A DNA stretch of 37,355 nt from an uncultured Candidatus Saccharibacteria bacterium (GCA_946548715.1 CAMNPZ010000008.1:1-37355), one strand, 5' to 3'; shown: positions 1 through 7,889, numbered from the stretch's first letter. Numbers and translations: made by a program. The notes: generated by a model from the sequence alone, not told the origin.

Positions 1-74
1 AATCTAGAGGGTTATTTTGTTATGAGAAATTCTCATATGTATGTTTAACTAACAATACTCTGATTAAGTATGTA

Positions 75-1211
75 TTACACGTGCCGTATCTTCTTTCTTG
101 CTGTCTCAACTAGTTTAGTTTTCTGATAGGCGAAAGGTTTTAGAATCATGTCATGTGCCGGCGTGTAGCGCAATTCTTCGCATCCAAACGACCGCTTAAA
201 CTCTGATACGCCATAGAACCGATGTGACTTCTCGTTCGGTTCCACGATTCCCCATAGATTATAGCGGATGCAACCGCGCCGCCGCGCTTCTTCCATGGCT
301 TTCATATGTAGCAGTGGCGCTGCGGAATATCGCGTCCCTAGCTCAGACGATACACCGTAATGATAGCTCGCCTCCGGTCCATAGAAAATCATGAAATTCT
401 GCGCCAAAGTTTCACCGTCCTTCTTTGCGGTATAAATAATCACCTCATCATGTTTACGAAACGCTTCGAATTGCCGAGTCAAAAACGACGATGAAAATGC
501 CACGTATTTTTGCCGCTCGGCGTGTAGTTTCTCTAATCGACAAAACTCCTGAATCGCCTCGTCGCTCGTCTCTGCGGTAATTTCGATGTCGTTCTTGGCG
601 GCTTTGCGTAATTTACGACGAAAGCCCTGCGACGCGCCGGCCAGGATTTCCTCTTCGGACTTCTGCAAATCTAGCACCCCGGCGAACTCTACCGACAAAT
701 ACATCGGCGCCCGCTTCAGCCCTAATTCTGTCATCAATTTCAACGATGAATCCGACAACTCAAGTTGTGGTCTCACTCGTACAAAGACGCATCCAGTCTT
801 CTTCCCTTGTTCACGGATATCATTAAATGCGGCCTGAACCAATTTGCGATTCTTCCAATCCAAAATTGGACCACCCGCAATCGCCATATACCGCCCACGT
901 TTCGCGGTCTCCACCACTCCGGCATACGCCCCTACAATTTGCTCGCCATCGTAGGCTAATCTCCTCACGACCTTCTTCTCGCGACTAATATGAAATTCGT
1001 AAAAGTCCCATGACTGCAGAAAATTCGCTTCCATGTGAGACTTCACGAACCCATCCCAATCATCACGAGAGGCGGCGTTTATGATACTAAAACCAGAAAC
1101 AGTGTAATCCGAGACCGTCCGCGACAACGGGAGCGGGATGAGCGAGGAGCCCCGTAACGACGGGCGCGACGAAGCGAGTCGAGGATGCACTGTTTTGGTT
1201 TTAGTGTTCAT
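75..1211 (-). CDS. FemAB-like peptidoglycan bridge aminoacyltransferase (copy 1, N-terminal insertion)
   Basis: A 378-residue member of the FemAB/FemX family, which transfers amino acids from aminoacyl-tRNA to the lipid II stem peptide in the cytoplasm. Seen: the paired GNAT-like fold signatures, including AKRGRYMAIAGGPILDW (about residues 103-119), FVRVRP, a basic FRRKLRKA helix and the C-terminal NLWGI...F.GVSEFKRSFG block. It is a diverged paralogue of the next gene upstream, which carries the same blocks. Residues about 3-42 are not family sequence: they come from a GC-rich palindromic insertion (see repeat 1086-1205), and the native protein seems to resume near FSIINAASRDDW. The start follows a GAGGAGG site 5 nt upstream and overlaps the upstream stop as ATGA, so translation is coupled. 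Last gene of the murF-like operon. The exact amino acid transferred cannot be told. Confidence 0.85.
   Translation of the reverse strand: MNTKTKTVHPRLASSRPSLRGSSLIPLPLSRTVSDYTVSGFSIINAASRDDWDGFVKSHMEANFLQSWDFYEFHISREKKVVRRLAYDGEQIVGAYAGVVETAKRGRYMAIAGGPILDWKNRKLVQAAFNDIREQGKKTGCVFVRVRPQLELSDSSLKLMTELGLKRAPMYLSVEFAGVLDLQKSEEEILAGASQGFRRKLRKAAKNDIEITAETSDEAIQEFCRLEKLHAERQKYVAFSSSFLTRQFEAFRKHDEVIIYTAKKDGETLAQNFMIFYGPEASYHYGVSSELGTRYSAAPLLHMKAMEEARRRGCIRYNLWGIVEPNEKSHRFYGVSEFKRSFGCEELRYTPAHDMILKPFAYQKTKLVETARKKIRHV
1086..1205. repeat. In-frame palindromic insertion element, copy 1 (inside femAB-1)
   Basis: GC-rich insertion near the 5' end of femAB-1. Outer arms at 1086-1110 and 1183-1205 are imperfect inverted copies of each other (about 23-25 nt, few mismatches). 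The similarity continues outward through the start-codon region to about 37 nt. The core between them contains CCCGTAACGACGGG and CGCGACAACGGGAGCG. Reverse-complemented, this core matches the degT copy over about 70 nt with only scattered differences, so it sits in the opposite orientation. It adds roughly 35 extra residues to the protein. Confidence 0.8.
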
Positions 1212-2209
1212 AAATGCCTCCTCTTCTTCCGTGCCTTCTCAACGATGAGGTCCTTCAAGTATCCTACGCGCGAAATTACCAAATCATGTGCTGGCACATA
1301 CTCGACCACCTCCCCGCCAAATCCGGTCTTGAACGTTGTTACGCCAGCATAGCGATGATTGGGCTGGCCTGGTGGCGCAATTCCCCATAGGTTGAATCGT
1401 TCGAAGCCTTCCGATTTTAAATCGCGCATTACTTGCCAGAGCAAAGCATACGCTCCAGGCAGTTTACGGTTGAGCTCGGTCGAGGCGGCTTCGTAATAAT
1501 CCCCTTCTAGTCCGTCGCAGATAATTAATCCATAGGCAATCTTTTCACCTTCCGCAGTTTCAGCTACATAGATTTGCGCACTGTCGCCAAAAGCTTCTTT
1601 TTCCGCCATCAAAGTCTTCAAGCTCGGTGGCACGAAACCTTGACGCTTTGCCGTCTCGGCTTGAACTGCGTGAAACTCTCTAAACAATTCTTCAGAATTG
1701 CCGTGTGTTACCTTGATTCCGAGTTTGTCGGCTCGTCGCACTTCGTATCTTGTTTGACGACGCATATTGGCAAGGAGTTCTTCTTCACTAGCGGTCAATC
1801 CAATTATTATGGTGTGTTCTGCAGCAAGATGCATTGGTGATTTCGTGAGCCCAAGTTCGGATAACAGCTTCAGATTTGCAGGTGTCGCATTAAGTTGTGG
1901 CCTAATACGTACGAAAATGCATTTTTCTTTCTTGGCGGTTTCTTCGATGACTCGAAAGACTTGTTTTACGAGTTCGAGCCTAGACCAGTCCATTAATGGC
2001 CCACAGGGTATTTCCAAATAGCGTCCGCGCTTCGCATCGCGTACCACCATCTGTGCATAGCCGTTGCCGCCAAAATCCTCTGTAATAACTTTAGCATCTA
2101 ACAATTCATTCATCCGTCCATAACTCGGCGACTGCAAAAAGTTCGCCTCCGGATACTTTTTGACGATTTTGCTCCATTTTGCAGAATCGGCTACTTTAGT
2201 TTGCCCCAT
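1208..2209 (-). CDS. FemAB-like peptidoglycan bridge aminoacyltransferase (copy 2)
   Basis: A 333-residue FemAB-family protein, expected to add amino acids to lipid II for the interpeptide bridge. It starts directly with the family N-terminus (WSKIVKKYPEANFLQS), unlike copy 1. Visible blocks are AKRGRYLEIPCGPLMDW, FVRIRPQL, a basic MRRQTRYEVRRA helix and FNLWGIAPP...Y.GVTTFKTGFGG. A strong GGAGGAGG site lies 6 nt before the ATG. The first 14 nt overlap the degT-like gene upstream and the stop overlaps the start of copy 1. Two tandem copies, as with FemA/FemB, suggest sequential addition of two residues; the specificity is unknown. Confidence 0.87.
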   Translation of the reverse strand: MGQTKVADSAKWSKIVKKYPEANFLQSPSYGRMNELLDAKVITEDFGGNGYAQMVVRDAKRGRYLEIPCGPLMDWSRLELVKQVFRVIEETAKKEKCIFVRIRPQLNATPANLKLLSELGLTKSPMHLAAEHTIIIGLTASEEELLANMRRQTRYEVRRADKLGIKVTHGNSEELFREFHAVQAETAKRQGFVPPSLKTLMAEKEAFGDSAQIYVAETAEGEKIAYGLIICDGLEGDYYEAASTELNRKLPGAYALLWQVMRDLKSEGFERFNLWGIAPPGQPNHRYAGVTTFKTGFGGEVVEYVPAHDLVISRVGYLKDLIVEKARKKRRHL

Positions 2210-3419
2210 CTTTTCCCTCCTCCAAGTGGTTTTTTATGATTTGACGTGCCCGTAATAAATCTCGTCTTGTGTAATAATTCGGCAAATTTACAATATGTTC
2301 GGCCGCATATACTGCATTTGGGCATTCCGACTCCGGAAAATGAACTTTTCGATAGTAACGCGAAGGCGATACGGGCTTTTCATACCAAAATCCACCAAAA
2401 TAGTATCCTTCCTTCTGTAATTCCTTCAAAACTTTATCTCTGTTATGCACGTAATAGAATTCGCGTAGGGCCGGCTCGCCGTTTTTACGTAATTCCTGCA
2501 ATTGCTTTAAAGCTAATCTTGCCTCAAACTTACTTGGACGCCGTTTCAAGTCCAGTCGGTTATCGGCGGATTTTTCTACCCAGTGAATTTGCACCAGACA
2601 TCGCATCAACGCTCCACCTAGCCCGATATAAGTCAAGCTACGACTCATTGCACCAAACATCGGATAAAAACGCGCCCGTAAATGGTCTGAAAGTTTCGGG
2701 CGAAGACTAGGCGCCTTAATCTCATGCTTACAGGGGTCACGTAGAATTAATGCACCGCCAGATACTGTGTCTATCGACTTATCTTTGCCGAATGACAACA
2801 CTGTGGCAGCCCCCACGGTGCCAACCTCGCGCCTGTCTGGATACCGTACTCCGGCACAATGCGCCAAGTCCTCAATAATCGTTAAATCATGCTCCCGGGC
2901 AAAAGCCTCGATGGCTTTGATATCGACAGGGTTACCCAAAGTGTTCTGTATAATTATACCTCGGATGCGAGACCGGTCGTCTCTCGGTCCGCTTCGCTCG
3001 CGCCCGTCGTTACGGGGCTCGCTCGCTATCTCGCTCCCGTTGTCGCGAACGACCTCGAGTCGACCAGTCATCGCATCCGCCGCTAGTTCTGCAGTAAAGT
3101 TTAGGCTTTCCCTGTCGATATCTACGAATACTGGCTTTAGCCCGGCAGCTTTGACAGCCTCGTAGACCGCGTAGCAAGTAAAGCCGTTAACTAAAACTTC
3201 GTCACCAGGCTCGAAGTAAGCCTTTAGTGCCAAGGTTAACGCCGAACGACCATTTTTACATAGCATCGCTTTACCTTTGTACTTCCGACTTAAGAACCTC
3301 GTCAAAGCATTGCAATCTTTGCGCCGTCCAACAGTGCATAGATGTCGAAGCCATCCACCACTGGAGTAATTTACTGCCATGCCGAGAAAATAATGTTTCC
3401 GCACCTTAGGTAAACTCAT
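2196..3419 (-). CDS. DegT/DnrJ/EryC1/StrS-family PLP aminotransferase (with in-frame insertion)
   Basis: A 407-residue fold-type I PLP enzyme of the DegT/DnrJ family. Seen: CKNGRSALTLALKAY near residues 55-69, the cofactor-binding IIEDLAHCAG, and the Schiff-base lysine in SFGKDKSIDTVSGGAL. Family members aminate nucleotide-sugar or cyclitol ketones. Here the neighbours are a MurF-like ligase and two FemAB enzymes, so a role in making or modifying a wall precursor is inferred. Residues about 114-153 are an insertion (palindromic element at 2962-3079) between the strand ending in VFVDIDRESLNF and RGIIIQNTLGNP. These segments are nearly adjacent in ordinary family members. The start overlaps the hydrolase stop as ATGA, with AAGGA 7 nt upstream. 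The catalytic blocks are intact, so the enzyme is probably functional. Confidence 0.85.
   Translation of the reverse strand: MSLPKVRKHYFLGMAVNYSSGGWLRHLCTVGRRKDCNALTRFLSRKYKGKAMLCKNGRSALTLALKAYFEPGDEVLVNGFTCYAVYEAVKAAGLKPVFVDIDRESLNFTAELAADAMTGRLEVVRDNGSEIASEPRNDGRERSGPRDDRSRIRGIIIQNTLGNPVDIKAIEAFAREHDLTIIEDLAHCAGVRYPDRREVGTVGAATVLSFGKDKSIDTVSGGALILRDPCKHEIKAPSLRPKLSDHLRARFYPMFGAMSRSLTYIGLGGALMRCLVQIHWVEKSADNRLDLKRRPSKFEARLALKQLQELRKNGEPALREFYYVHNRDKVLKELQKEGYYFGGFWYEKPVSPSRYYRKVHFPESECPNAVYAAEHIVNLPNYYTRRDLLRARQIIKNHLEEGKDGAN
2962..3079. repeat. In-frame palindromic insertion element, copy 2 (inside degT-like gene)
   Basis: Outer arms CGGATGCGAGACCGGTCG (2962-2979) and CGACCAGTCATCGCATCCG (3061-3079) are inverted copies differing by one gap and one mismatch. 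The core holds the hairpin CCCGT-CGTT-ACGGG (3003-3016) and CGCTCCCGTTGTCGCG (3032-3047), both shared with the femAB-1 copy. Removing the element plus one 19-nt arm deletes 99 nt, a multiple of three, consistent with a frame-preserving insertion. Confidence 0.82.
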
Positions 3420-4093
3420 TGTTGCATCCTTGTTAGTAAAGTAATCAAGGCACGCGCTAGCCCTTCTGGATCTGAAATGTACGGTGCATGTGTCCAGTTG
3501 GCGTAGAACTTCAATTCCGCGTTGGGTAGTTTTTCATACATAGTCGTCGCTTGGCGTGGCGGTGTAATGGTATCTTTCTTCCCCCAAAGGATAAAGGTTT
3601 TTGTAGTAATTTTCGCAAAATCCAAATCTTTGTCCGACGCTAACATATTGGCCAAAGTTACTTTCATGTTTTCCGGTGCCTTCGAATAGTCAGTCGAACC
3701 AGTTACTCGGTGAAAAGCCTTGTCCACTACAGGAATCTTTTTCAAAGGTTTGCCAATCTTAGCTAGCCGTTCCACTACGCGCTTGCGTATCGAAGGCTCA
3801 TATATACCAGCACTATCCAACAGAATCAAATATTTTAACTTTTCTGGTTTTTTAGCACATAGATTTAGTAAAATTCGTCCACCATTTGAATGTCCGAGTG
3901 CAATTGCACCGGCTGGAATTCTCTGATCAGCCCATTTTACGTAATCGTCAATTGTATAGATTTTTTTGGATGGCTCCGTTAAGCCGGGTACCGGCAACAT
4001 CTTCACGTTCACTCCTGCTTCGCGCAAAATCCCTATCGTTGTACGCCAAGGTTCTACCGTGTAAGTCCATCCATGAATAATATATAATTCCAT
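3416..4093 (-). CDS. Alpha/beta hydrolase
   Basis: A small (225 aa) alpha/beta hydrolase. Seen: oxyanion-hole HGW near the N-terminus, the nucleophile elbow GHSNGG, the acid in LWGKKDTITPP and the catalytic histidine in NWTHAPYI, so the full Ser-Asp-His triad is present. The substrate is unknown; its place between a MurF-like ligase and an aminotransferase suggests a wall-precursor or ester hydrolysis step. I chose the ATG at 4093 (MELYIIHGW), which puts the first strand at the N-terminus as the family expects and has AAAGGAG 11 nt upstream. An in-frame ATG at 4135 would add 14 residues but has no convincing ribosome site. The stop overlaps the next start (ATGA). Confidence 0.82.
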   Translation of the reverse strand: MELYIIHGWTYTVEPWRTTIGILREAGVNVKMLPVPGLTEPSKKIYTIDDYVKWADQRIPAGAIALGHSNGGRILLNLCAKKPEKLKYLILLDSAGIYEPSIRKRVVERLAKIGKPLKKIPVVDKAFHRVTGSTDYSKAPENMKVTLANMLASDKDLDFAKITTKTFILWGKKDTITPPRQATTMYEKLPNAELKFYANWTHAPYISDPEGLARALITLLTRMQQ

Positions 4094-4138
4094 CGTTTTC
4101 CCCGCTCCTTTCTCTTTTTGTATCGCACTAGTCATTTT

Positions 4139-5407
4139 TTATTCTAGCCCCCAACTCTTACGTCTCGCCACAGCGGCTTTTTCGCGTCGGCAGAGCTTCT
4201 TTGCGTCTTCCGGATGAGCCAGCAATTGTTCAATAATCCATTCTAGATACTGACTCCCCTTAAAAATCAAAGTTTCGTTGCCACGGATACGTTTTTCGAT
4301 ATATCCAAGTGCCTTGCGCGGATCTGTTGTTGCTACCGCGGAGATGCCCAACTTCTTCAATTCTGGCGCCGTCCACTGCTTTGTGCGGCGTCCTACCAAT
4401 ATGACTTTATCTGGCTGAACCGCCGCGATTAGCTTGGCTAGTTTAATATGTTCTTCTTCCTCAAGCGAGCCCTGATCAACAATGTCACCTATCACTAACC
4501 ATTTTTTTTCTGCATGCATCCGCTTCGCCATGTCAAGTACGGACGTCATGGAAATCATATGTGCATTGTAACTACTATCCACAATTGCAATCCCCTTCTT
4601 GCCTTCAAAATATGAACACCGCCCCGGCGCAATTGACATCCCGCTAAAGTCCGGATTGAACTTTAGCTTAAGATACTTCATTAAGTCCTGCACTACGAAC
4701 AGATTAAAGGCAATATCTTTCGGCTCCGGATGGTTAAAATGAAAAGTCGTATCACCATAGGTAAAATCTGTCGAATCCGGATAAACCACATACTTTTTAA
4801 TGTCACGCTTCTTGATGGGTATTACTTTGGCTTTGATTTTTGCAGTCGCTTCTGCCATGAGCTTCGAATCCGCATCGATGTAAACCCGCTTAGTAGTATT
4901 GGTCGGCAAATTCGCAAACTCCGCCACAATTGCCTCGCCCACGTCTTTGTACTTTCCGGCCGCCACTTCTTTCTCGAATTGTACGGCGTGCGATAACCCA
5001 ATCGACACCCATATTGTCACTTCGGGCTTTAGCCATTCAGCCAAAAACTCTGTTTCGTGTGGCCGTTCCCCATCGATTTCGACGACATAGAATTCCTTTC
5101 GTCTTCGGAAAAACAACCCCATGAATGGCGCAGCGATAATCAGCCAAATCCATTTTAATTTCGAACCACGCACTCCGGAAAGCCCTAGCATATCAAACGG
5201 TATTCCAAACGCCGAATTAGCATCGTGAGAATAATGCGCCTTATCTCCAATTTCATGCTCCAGCATCTTCATCATTGTGGTCTTGCCGGCTGAGCCAGTC
5301 ACCGCTATTACTCTAGGATGCCACCTCTTAAATGCTAGATTAGCGAAGAAGCGAAAATAAGCCGCTACCGTAAAATAAAACCGCTTTTTAAAACTAGCGA
5401 AACTCAT
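4139..5407 (-). CDS. murF: MurF-like Mur ligase (UDP-MurNAc-tripeptide:D-Ala-D-Ala ligase family)
   Basis: A 422-residue ATP-dependent Mur ligase. Seen in order: P-loop VTGSAGKTT (37-45), a hydrophobic stretch near residues 83-97, the central-domain IDGERPHE, the MurF-type DSSYNAHMISM (canonical DxYNANPxSM), GDIVDQGSLEEEEH and the C-terminal KGSQYLEWIIEQLL. These favour MurF over MurC/D/E. MurF joins the D-Ala-D-Ala dipeptide to the UDP-MurNAc peptide in the cytoplasm. The hydrophobic insertion and divergent N-terminus are unusual, so a different amino-acid or dipeptide substrate is possible. First gene of the wall operon. TATAAT lies 7 nt before the ATG with no Shine-Dalgarno site, which predicts a leaderless transcript. 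Confidence 0.82.
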   Translation of the reverse strand: MSFASFKKRFYFTVAAYFRFFANLAFKRWHPRVIAVTGSAGKTTMMKMLEHEIGDKAHYSHDANSAFGIPFDMLGLSGVRGSKLKWIWLIIAAPFMGLFFRRRKEFYVVEIDGERPHETEFLAEWLKPEVTIWVSIGLSHAVQFEKEVAAGKYKDVGEAIVAEFANLPTNTTKRVYIDADSKLMAEATAKIKAKVIPIKKRDIKKYVVYPDSTDFTYGDTTFHFNHPEPKDIAFNLFVVQDLMKYLKLKFNPDFSGMSIAPGRCSYFEGKKGIAIVDSSYNAHMISMTSVLDMAKRMHAEKKWLVIGDIVDQGSLEEEEHIKLAKLIAAVQPDKVILVGRRTKQWTAPELKKLGISAVATTDPRKALGYIEKRIRGNETLIFKGSQYLEWIIEQLLAHPEDAKKLCRREKAAVARRKSWGLE

Positions 5408-5414
5408 ATCAACT

Positions 5415-5420
5415 ATTATA
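5415..5420 (-). promoter_or_regulatory. -10 box of predicted leaderless promoter, murF operon
   Basis: On the minus strand, TATAAT is followed by AGTTGAT and then ATG. A weak -35 (TTGGAA) lies 17 nt upstream at 5438-5443. With standard spacing the transcript starts at or within 1-2 nt of the start codon. Confidence 0.65.
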
Positions 5421-5447
5421 CTCTACTTACCGTCTTTTTCCAAATCA

Positions 5448-5472
5448 AAAATCCGCCGAGGTGGCGGATTTT
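5448..5472 (-). terminator. Rho-independent terminator of rpsJ
   Basis: A 10-bp perfect stem (AAAATCCGCC / GGCGGATTTT) with a 5-nt loop. Read on the minus strand it is followed by a T-rich run and lies 11 nt after the rpsJ stop. It separates rpsJ from the murF operon. Confidence 0.85.
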
Positions 5473-5482
5473 AACAAGAATT

Positions 5483-5809
5483 TTACATCTTGATTTCGGC
5501 ATCAACGCCTGCTGGTAGTGAGAGGTTTTGCAAGCTCTCGATCGTCTTCGGAGTAGCGTTCGAGATATCAATCAAGCGCTTATGTACTTTCATCTCGAAA
5601 GCCTCACCGCCAGTTTTGTAAACATGTGGTGACTTCACTACGGTGAAGGTGCTTCTCTTGGTTGGTAGCGGAATTGGTCCAGACACGCTGGCACCAGTCC
5701 TAATGGCGGTGTCTACGATTTGCTTAGCGCTTAGATCAATCACGCGATGATCGTAAGCTTTGAGTCGAATACGAATCTTCAACCCTTCGTCTTTCTTGGA
5801 TTCTGTCAT
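5483..5809 (-). CDS. rpsJ: 30S ribosomal protein S10
   Basis: A 108-residue S10 of the 30S head, also known as NusE in antitermination. Seen: [14 protein letters not shown] near the N-terminus, [14 protein letters not shown], the signature [23 protein letters not shown], and the C-terminal [11 protein letters not shown]. Length is normal. AAAGGA lies 4 nt before the ATG. In most bacteria rpsJ directly follows tuf and leads the S10 operon. Here it stands alone, about 2.2 kb beyond tuf, with its own promoter and terminator. Confidence 0.97.
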   Translation of the reverse strand: MTESKKDEGLKIRIRLKAYDHRVIDLSAKQIVDTAIRTGASVSGPIPLPTKRSTFTVVKSPHVYKTGGEAFEMKVHKRLIDISNATPKTIESLQNLSLPAGVDAEIKM

Positions 5810-5884
5810 TTTATCCTTTCTTATCCGATAACCTCACAAGACACGAGTTTTTCGGATTTGATAATTAATGTTTGATACGTATAT

Positions 5885-5890
5885 ATTATA
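5885..5890 (-). promoter_or_regulatory. Extended -10 promoter of rpsJ
   Basis: Minus strand TGGTATAAT (TGn-extended TATAAT) with TTTATT 17 nt upstream. The same TTTATT-17-(TGG)TAWAAT arrangement stands before fusA. Back to back with the plus-strand promoter of the surface protein. Confidence 0.65.
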
Positions 5891-5916
5891 CCATACTTTC
5901 CTGTAAAAATAAACTA

Positions 5917-5945
5917 TTGACTAAAACTGAGAACATAAGTATAAT
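5917..5945 (+). promoter_or_regulatory. Sigma70-type promoter of the surface protein gene
   Basis: TTGACT (5917-5922), a 17-nt spacer and a perfect TATAAT (5940-5945), about 36 nt before the ATG at 5982. Confidence 0.8.
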
Positions 5946-5981
5946 AGAACCAAATAGGTTAATACACAAAAGGAAACCAAT

Positions 5982-7316
5982 ATGAACACAAAAATTACAA
6001 AATCAATTATGGCACTAGGTGTGCTCGGTAGTACGCTCAGTGGCGCAAATGCTTTTGCCAGTAGTGCAGACTATGGCATCGTCTATTCTGGAGGACAAAA
6101 CCTTGGTAGCGGGAATGTTACCATTAATCAGTCATTGATTGACGGACTTAGCCCACTAATCAAAGTATCGTCGAAGAGCAACCAATCGACCAAGAATAAT
6201 TCAGCGAAATGGAACACGGCCTACATGAAGGATGGTGAAGTCTGTAGAACATATTATTATGCAAAAGTATCTCAAGACGCTCCCATAGTCGAAAGTGACA
6301 ACCTAGGCTTTACTGTAGTAAACGAACGATATCAAGCCGATGTCTCCATTAAAAGCGTAACTTCGGAAGATTTAGGCGCTAAAGTGACAGCCATTGGGTT
6401 CGTGCCTGAGCTTGGCTTTATTTATGGCGGTTGGCGTCCATACACAGACGCTGCGTGTACAACTCCAGTAGAAGGTGTTAAGGCTCTTACTTCAAGAGAT
6501 AGTGATGATCGAATTTTTGTTAATACCGTTATCAAGATGCATAAGAAAAACGAGACGACACCAGTAAAGTCCGATCAGCTGTATTTCGGTATTACCGATA
6601 TCGATGCTGCGCAATCGTTCAAGATTTTAAACGCCGACAACCAACTATCACCAACCAACATGTTCGCCAAAAACGCCGATGATTTACAACCAACCGAGAC
6701 AGCCCTAAGGAATAAATTCGTCGCAAGCGGCAACTACATTTATTCCGAATATGTCAAAAGCGGTGACTCATCATCACATATCGCTACCGACGGAATTAGC
6801 AACATCTATGTCAAACTCACTGAGGCTACTCAGGAGGAAGGCGTTAATATTGTCTACGGCTTCGTGCAGTCCGCCGGAAGTGGCTTAGAATACTTCGCTA
6901 AACAATACAAAGTCACCTATATCTCTGACGAAAACGGCAAAATTACTGGTATCGCAGACGAGCAGGTCATCGCCGGCGAGAATCCAACCGGCTCCAAACA
7001 GGAGCCGAATGAAGGCTATGAAGATAGCAACTGGGTAGCAAACGTAGATGTTAAGCTAGCAGACGGTAGCACAATCAAGGCTGGCGAACCGCTTACTTCA
7101 GCCCAAATCGCAACCGTCGTAGTTGACCAGGATATCACTTTTACGGCCATCCACGTTTTTGAAGAGACTCCTGTTGCTGCTCCGGATACCGGCTCAAACA
7201 CCCAGGGTATTGAGGGCGCACAGCTCGCTACCATCTCTATCGTCGCGGTCTTATTGTGTGGCCTCTCACTCCGTGCCTTGCCGCGCATTGTCCGTAAGAA
7301 AGTCGGTTTTAACTAA
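5982..7316 (+). CDS. Secreted, cell-wall-anchored surface protein with LPXTG-like sorting signal
   Basis: A 444-residue exported protein. The N-terminus is a signal peptide (hydrophobic MALGVLGSTLSGANAFA, likely cleavage near residue 27). The middle is rich in Ser/Thr/Asn/Asp and not recognised. About residues 315-395 look like an InlB-B/SHIRT-type beta-grasp module (VTYISDENG ... LADGSTIKAGEPLTSAQ ... DITFTAIH). The C-terminus is a sorting signal: APDTG, a hydrophobic helix (LATISIVAVLLCGLSL) and a basic tail (RIVRKK). The anchor motif departs from canonical LPXTG. It has its own promoter and an AAAGGA site, and lies alone on the plus strand between tuf and rpsJ. Probable adhesin or host-contact protein by architecture; no function is demonstrated. 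Confidence 0.85.
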   Translation: MNTKITKSIMALGVLGSTLSGANAFASSADYGIVYSGGQNLGSGNVTINQSLIDGLSPLIKVSSKSNQSTKNNSAKWNTAYMKDGEVCRTYYYAKVSQDAPIVESDNLGFTVVNERYQADVSIKSVTSEDLGAKVTAIGFVPELGFIYGGWRPYTDAACTTPVEGVKALTSRDSDDRIFVNTVIKMHKKNETTPVKSDQLYFGITDIDAAQSFKILNADNQLSPTNMFAKNADDLQPTETALRNKFVASGNYIYSEYVKSGDSSSHIATDGISNIYVKLTEATQEEGVNIVYGFVQSAGSGLEYFAKQYKVTYISDENGKITGIADEQVIAGENPTGSKQEPNEGYEDSNWVANVDVKLADGSTIKAGEPLTSAQIATVVVDQDITFTAIHVFEETPVAAPDTGSNTQGIEGAQLATISIVAVLLCGLSLRALPRIVRKKVGFN

Positions 7317-7334
7317 AACGATATATGAAAAAAT

Positions 7335-7355
7335 CCCCCGACACAAGGTCGGGGG
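7335..7355 (-). terminator. Rho-independent terminator of the 7377-7841 gene
   Basis: Stem CCCCCGAC / GTCGGGGG with loop ACAAG. Read on the minus strand it is followed by ATTTTTTC. No T-run follows on the plus strand, so it serves mainly the minus-strand gene, although it also lies just after the plus-strand surface gene. Confidence 0.8.
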
Positions 7356-7376
7356 CGGGGGTTCGGAGAAAGGGGG

Positions 7377-7841
7377 TTATTCAGCGTTTATTTCAGCTGT
7401 ATATTTCCCTCCTCCTCTATCCTGAGTGAGTACGAGCGGCGCTCCCTTTGCGGGCAACAGAGTTAACTCTGTCGCCTCTCTTTTCACTCTAATCCTGTAA
7501 CTGTACTCTTTCCCCAGACGTACAGTACAATTCTTTGTGATTGCTGTTGACCCAGCTTCGATCGTGACGATTCCTGACAGTTCTTCGCTGCCTTGTGATA
7601 TTCCTTTGAGGATCTCCTCCTCCGTAAAAGAGAAAACTGCTCTATGAATATCAGCAGCGACAATGCCGTCCTCGTCCAGCAATTCGCGAATTGCTAGTTC
7701 GATGACAAACTGTACTCTTTTGTCACCACGTCCGACAAGAGCCAGTACAACAGGATAATTTTTTTCATCGTGTCTCATTGCTAAGACACGAATATCTTCG
7801 GCGCATTTGCATGCGTCGAAGAAATCGACGGTAAGCCTCAT
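7377..7841 (-). CDS. Hypothetical protein, 154 aa
   Basis: Not recognised. It is clearly a gene: AAAGGAGG 7 nt before the ATG, a consensus promoter (TTGACT-17-TATAAT) 49 nt upstream and a terminator downstream. The N-terminal half appears alpha/beta and charged (FFDACKCAEDIRVLAMRHDEK, then LVGRGDKRVQFVIELAIRELL). The C-terminal half appears beta-rich (IVTIEAGSTAITKNCTVRLG, GGGKYTAEINAE). There is no signal peptide or membrane helix, so it is probably cytoplasmic. A perfect 16-bp palindrome (ACAGAGTTAACTCTGT) lies in its coding sequence around 7457-7472. It stands as a single-gene unit between tuf and rpsJ. Confidence 0.75.
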   Translation of the reverse strand: MRLTVDFFDACKCAEDIRVLAMRHDEKNYPVVLALVGRGDKRVQFVIELAIRELLDEDGIVAADIHRAVFSFTEEEILKGISQGSEELSGIVTIEAGSTAITKNCTVRLGKEYSYRIRVKREATELTLLPAKGAPLVLTQDRGGGKYTAEINAE

Positions 7842-7889
7842 ATGCTTACCTCCTTTCCCTTAAGGTGCTTGGTTTGCTCCAACATCTAA

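Noticed and set aside
21-37. Small inverted repeat TATGAGAAATTCTCATA as terminator of femAB-1
   Set aside because: Short, AT-rich, without a T-run on the minus strand and about 40 nt past the stop. Too weak to call; nothing else is seen in 1-74.
7457-7472. Perfect palindrome ACAGAGTTAACTCTGT as an operator
   Set aside because: It lies mid-gene in the 154-aa hypothetical, away from any promoter; chance or codon-level cause is as likely.
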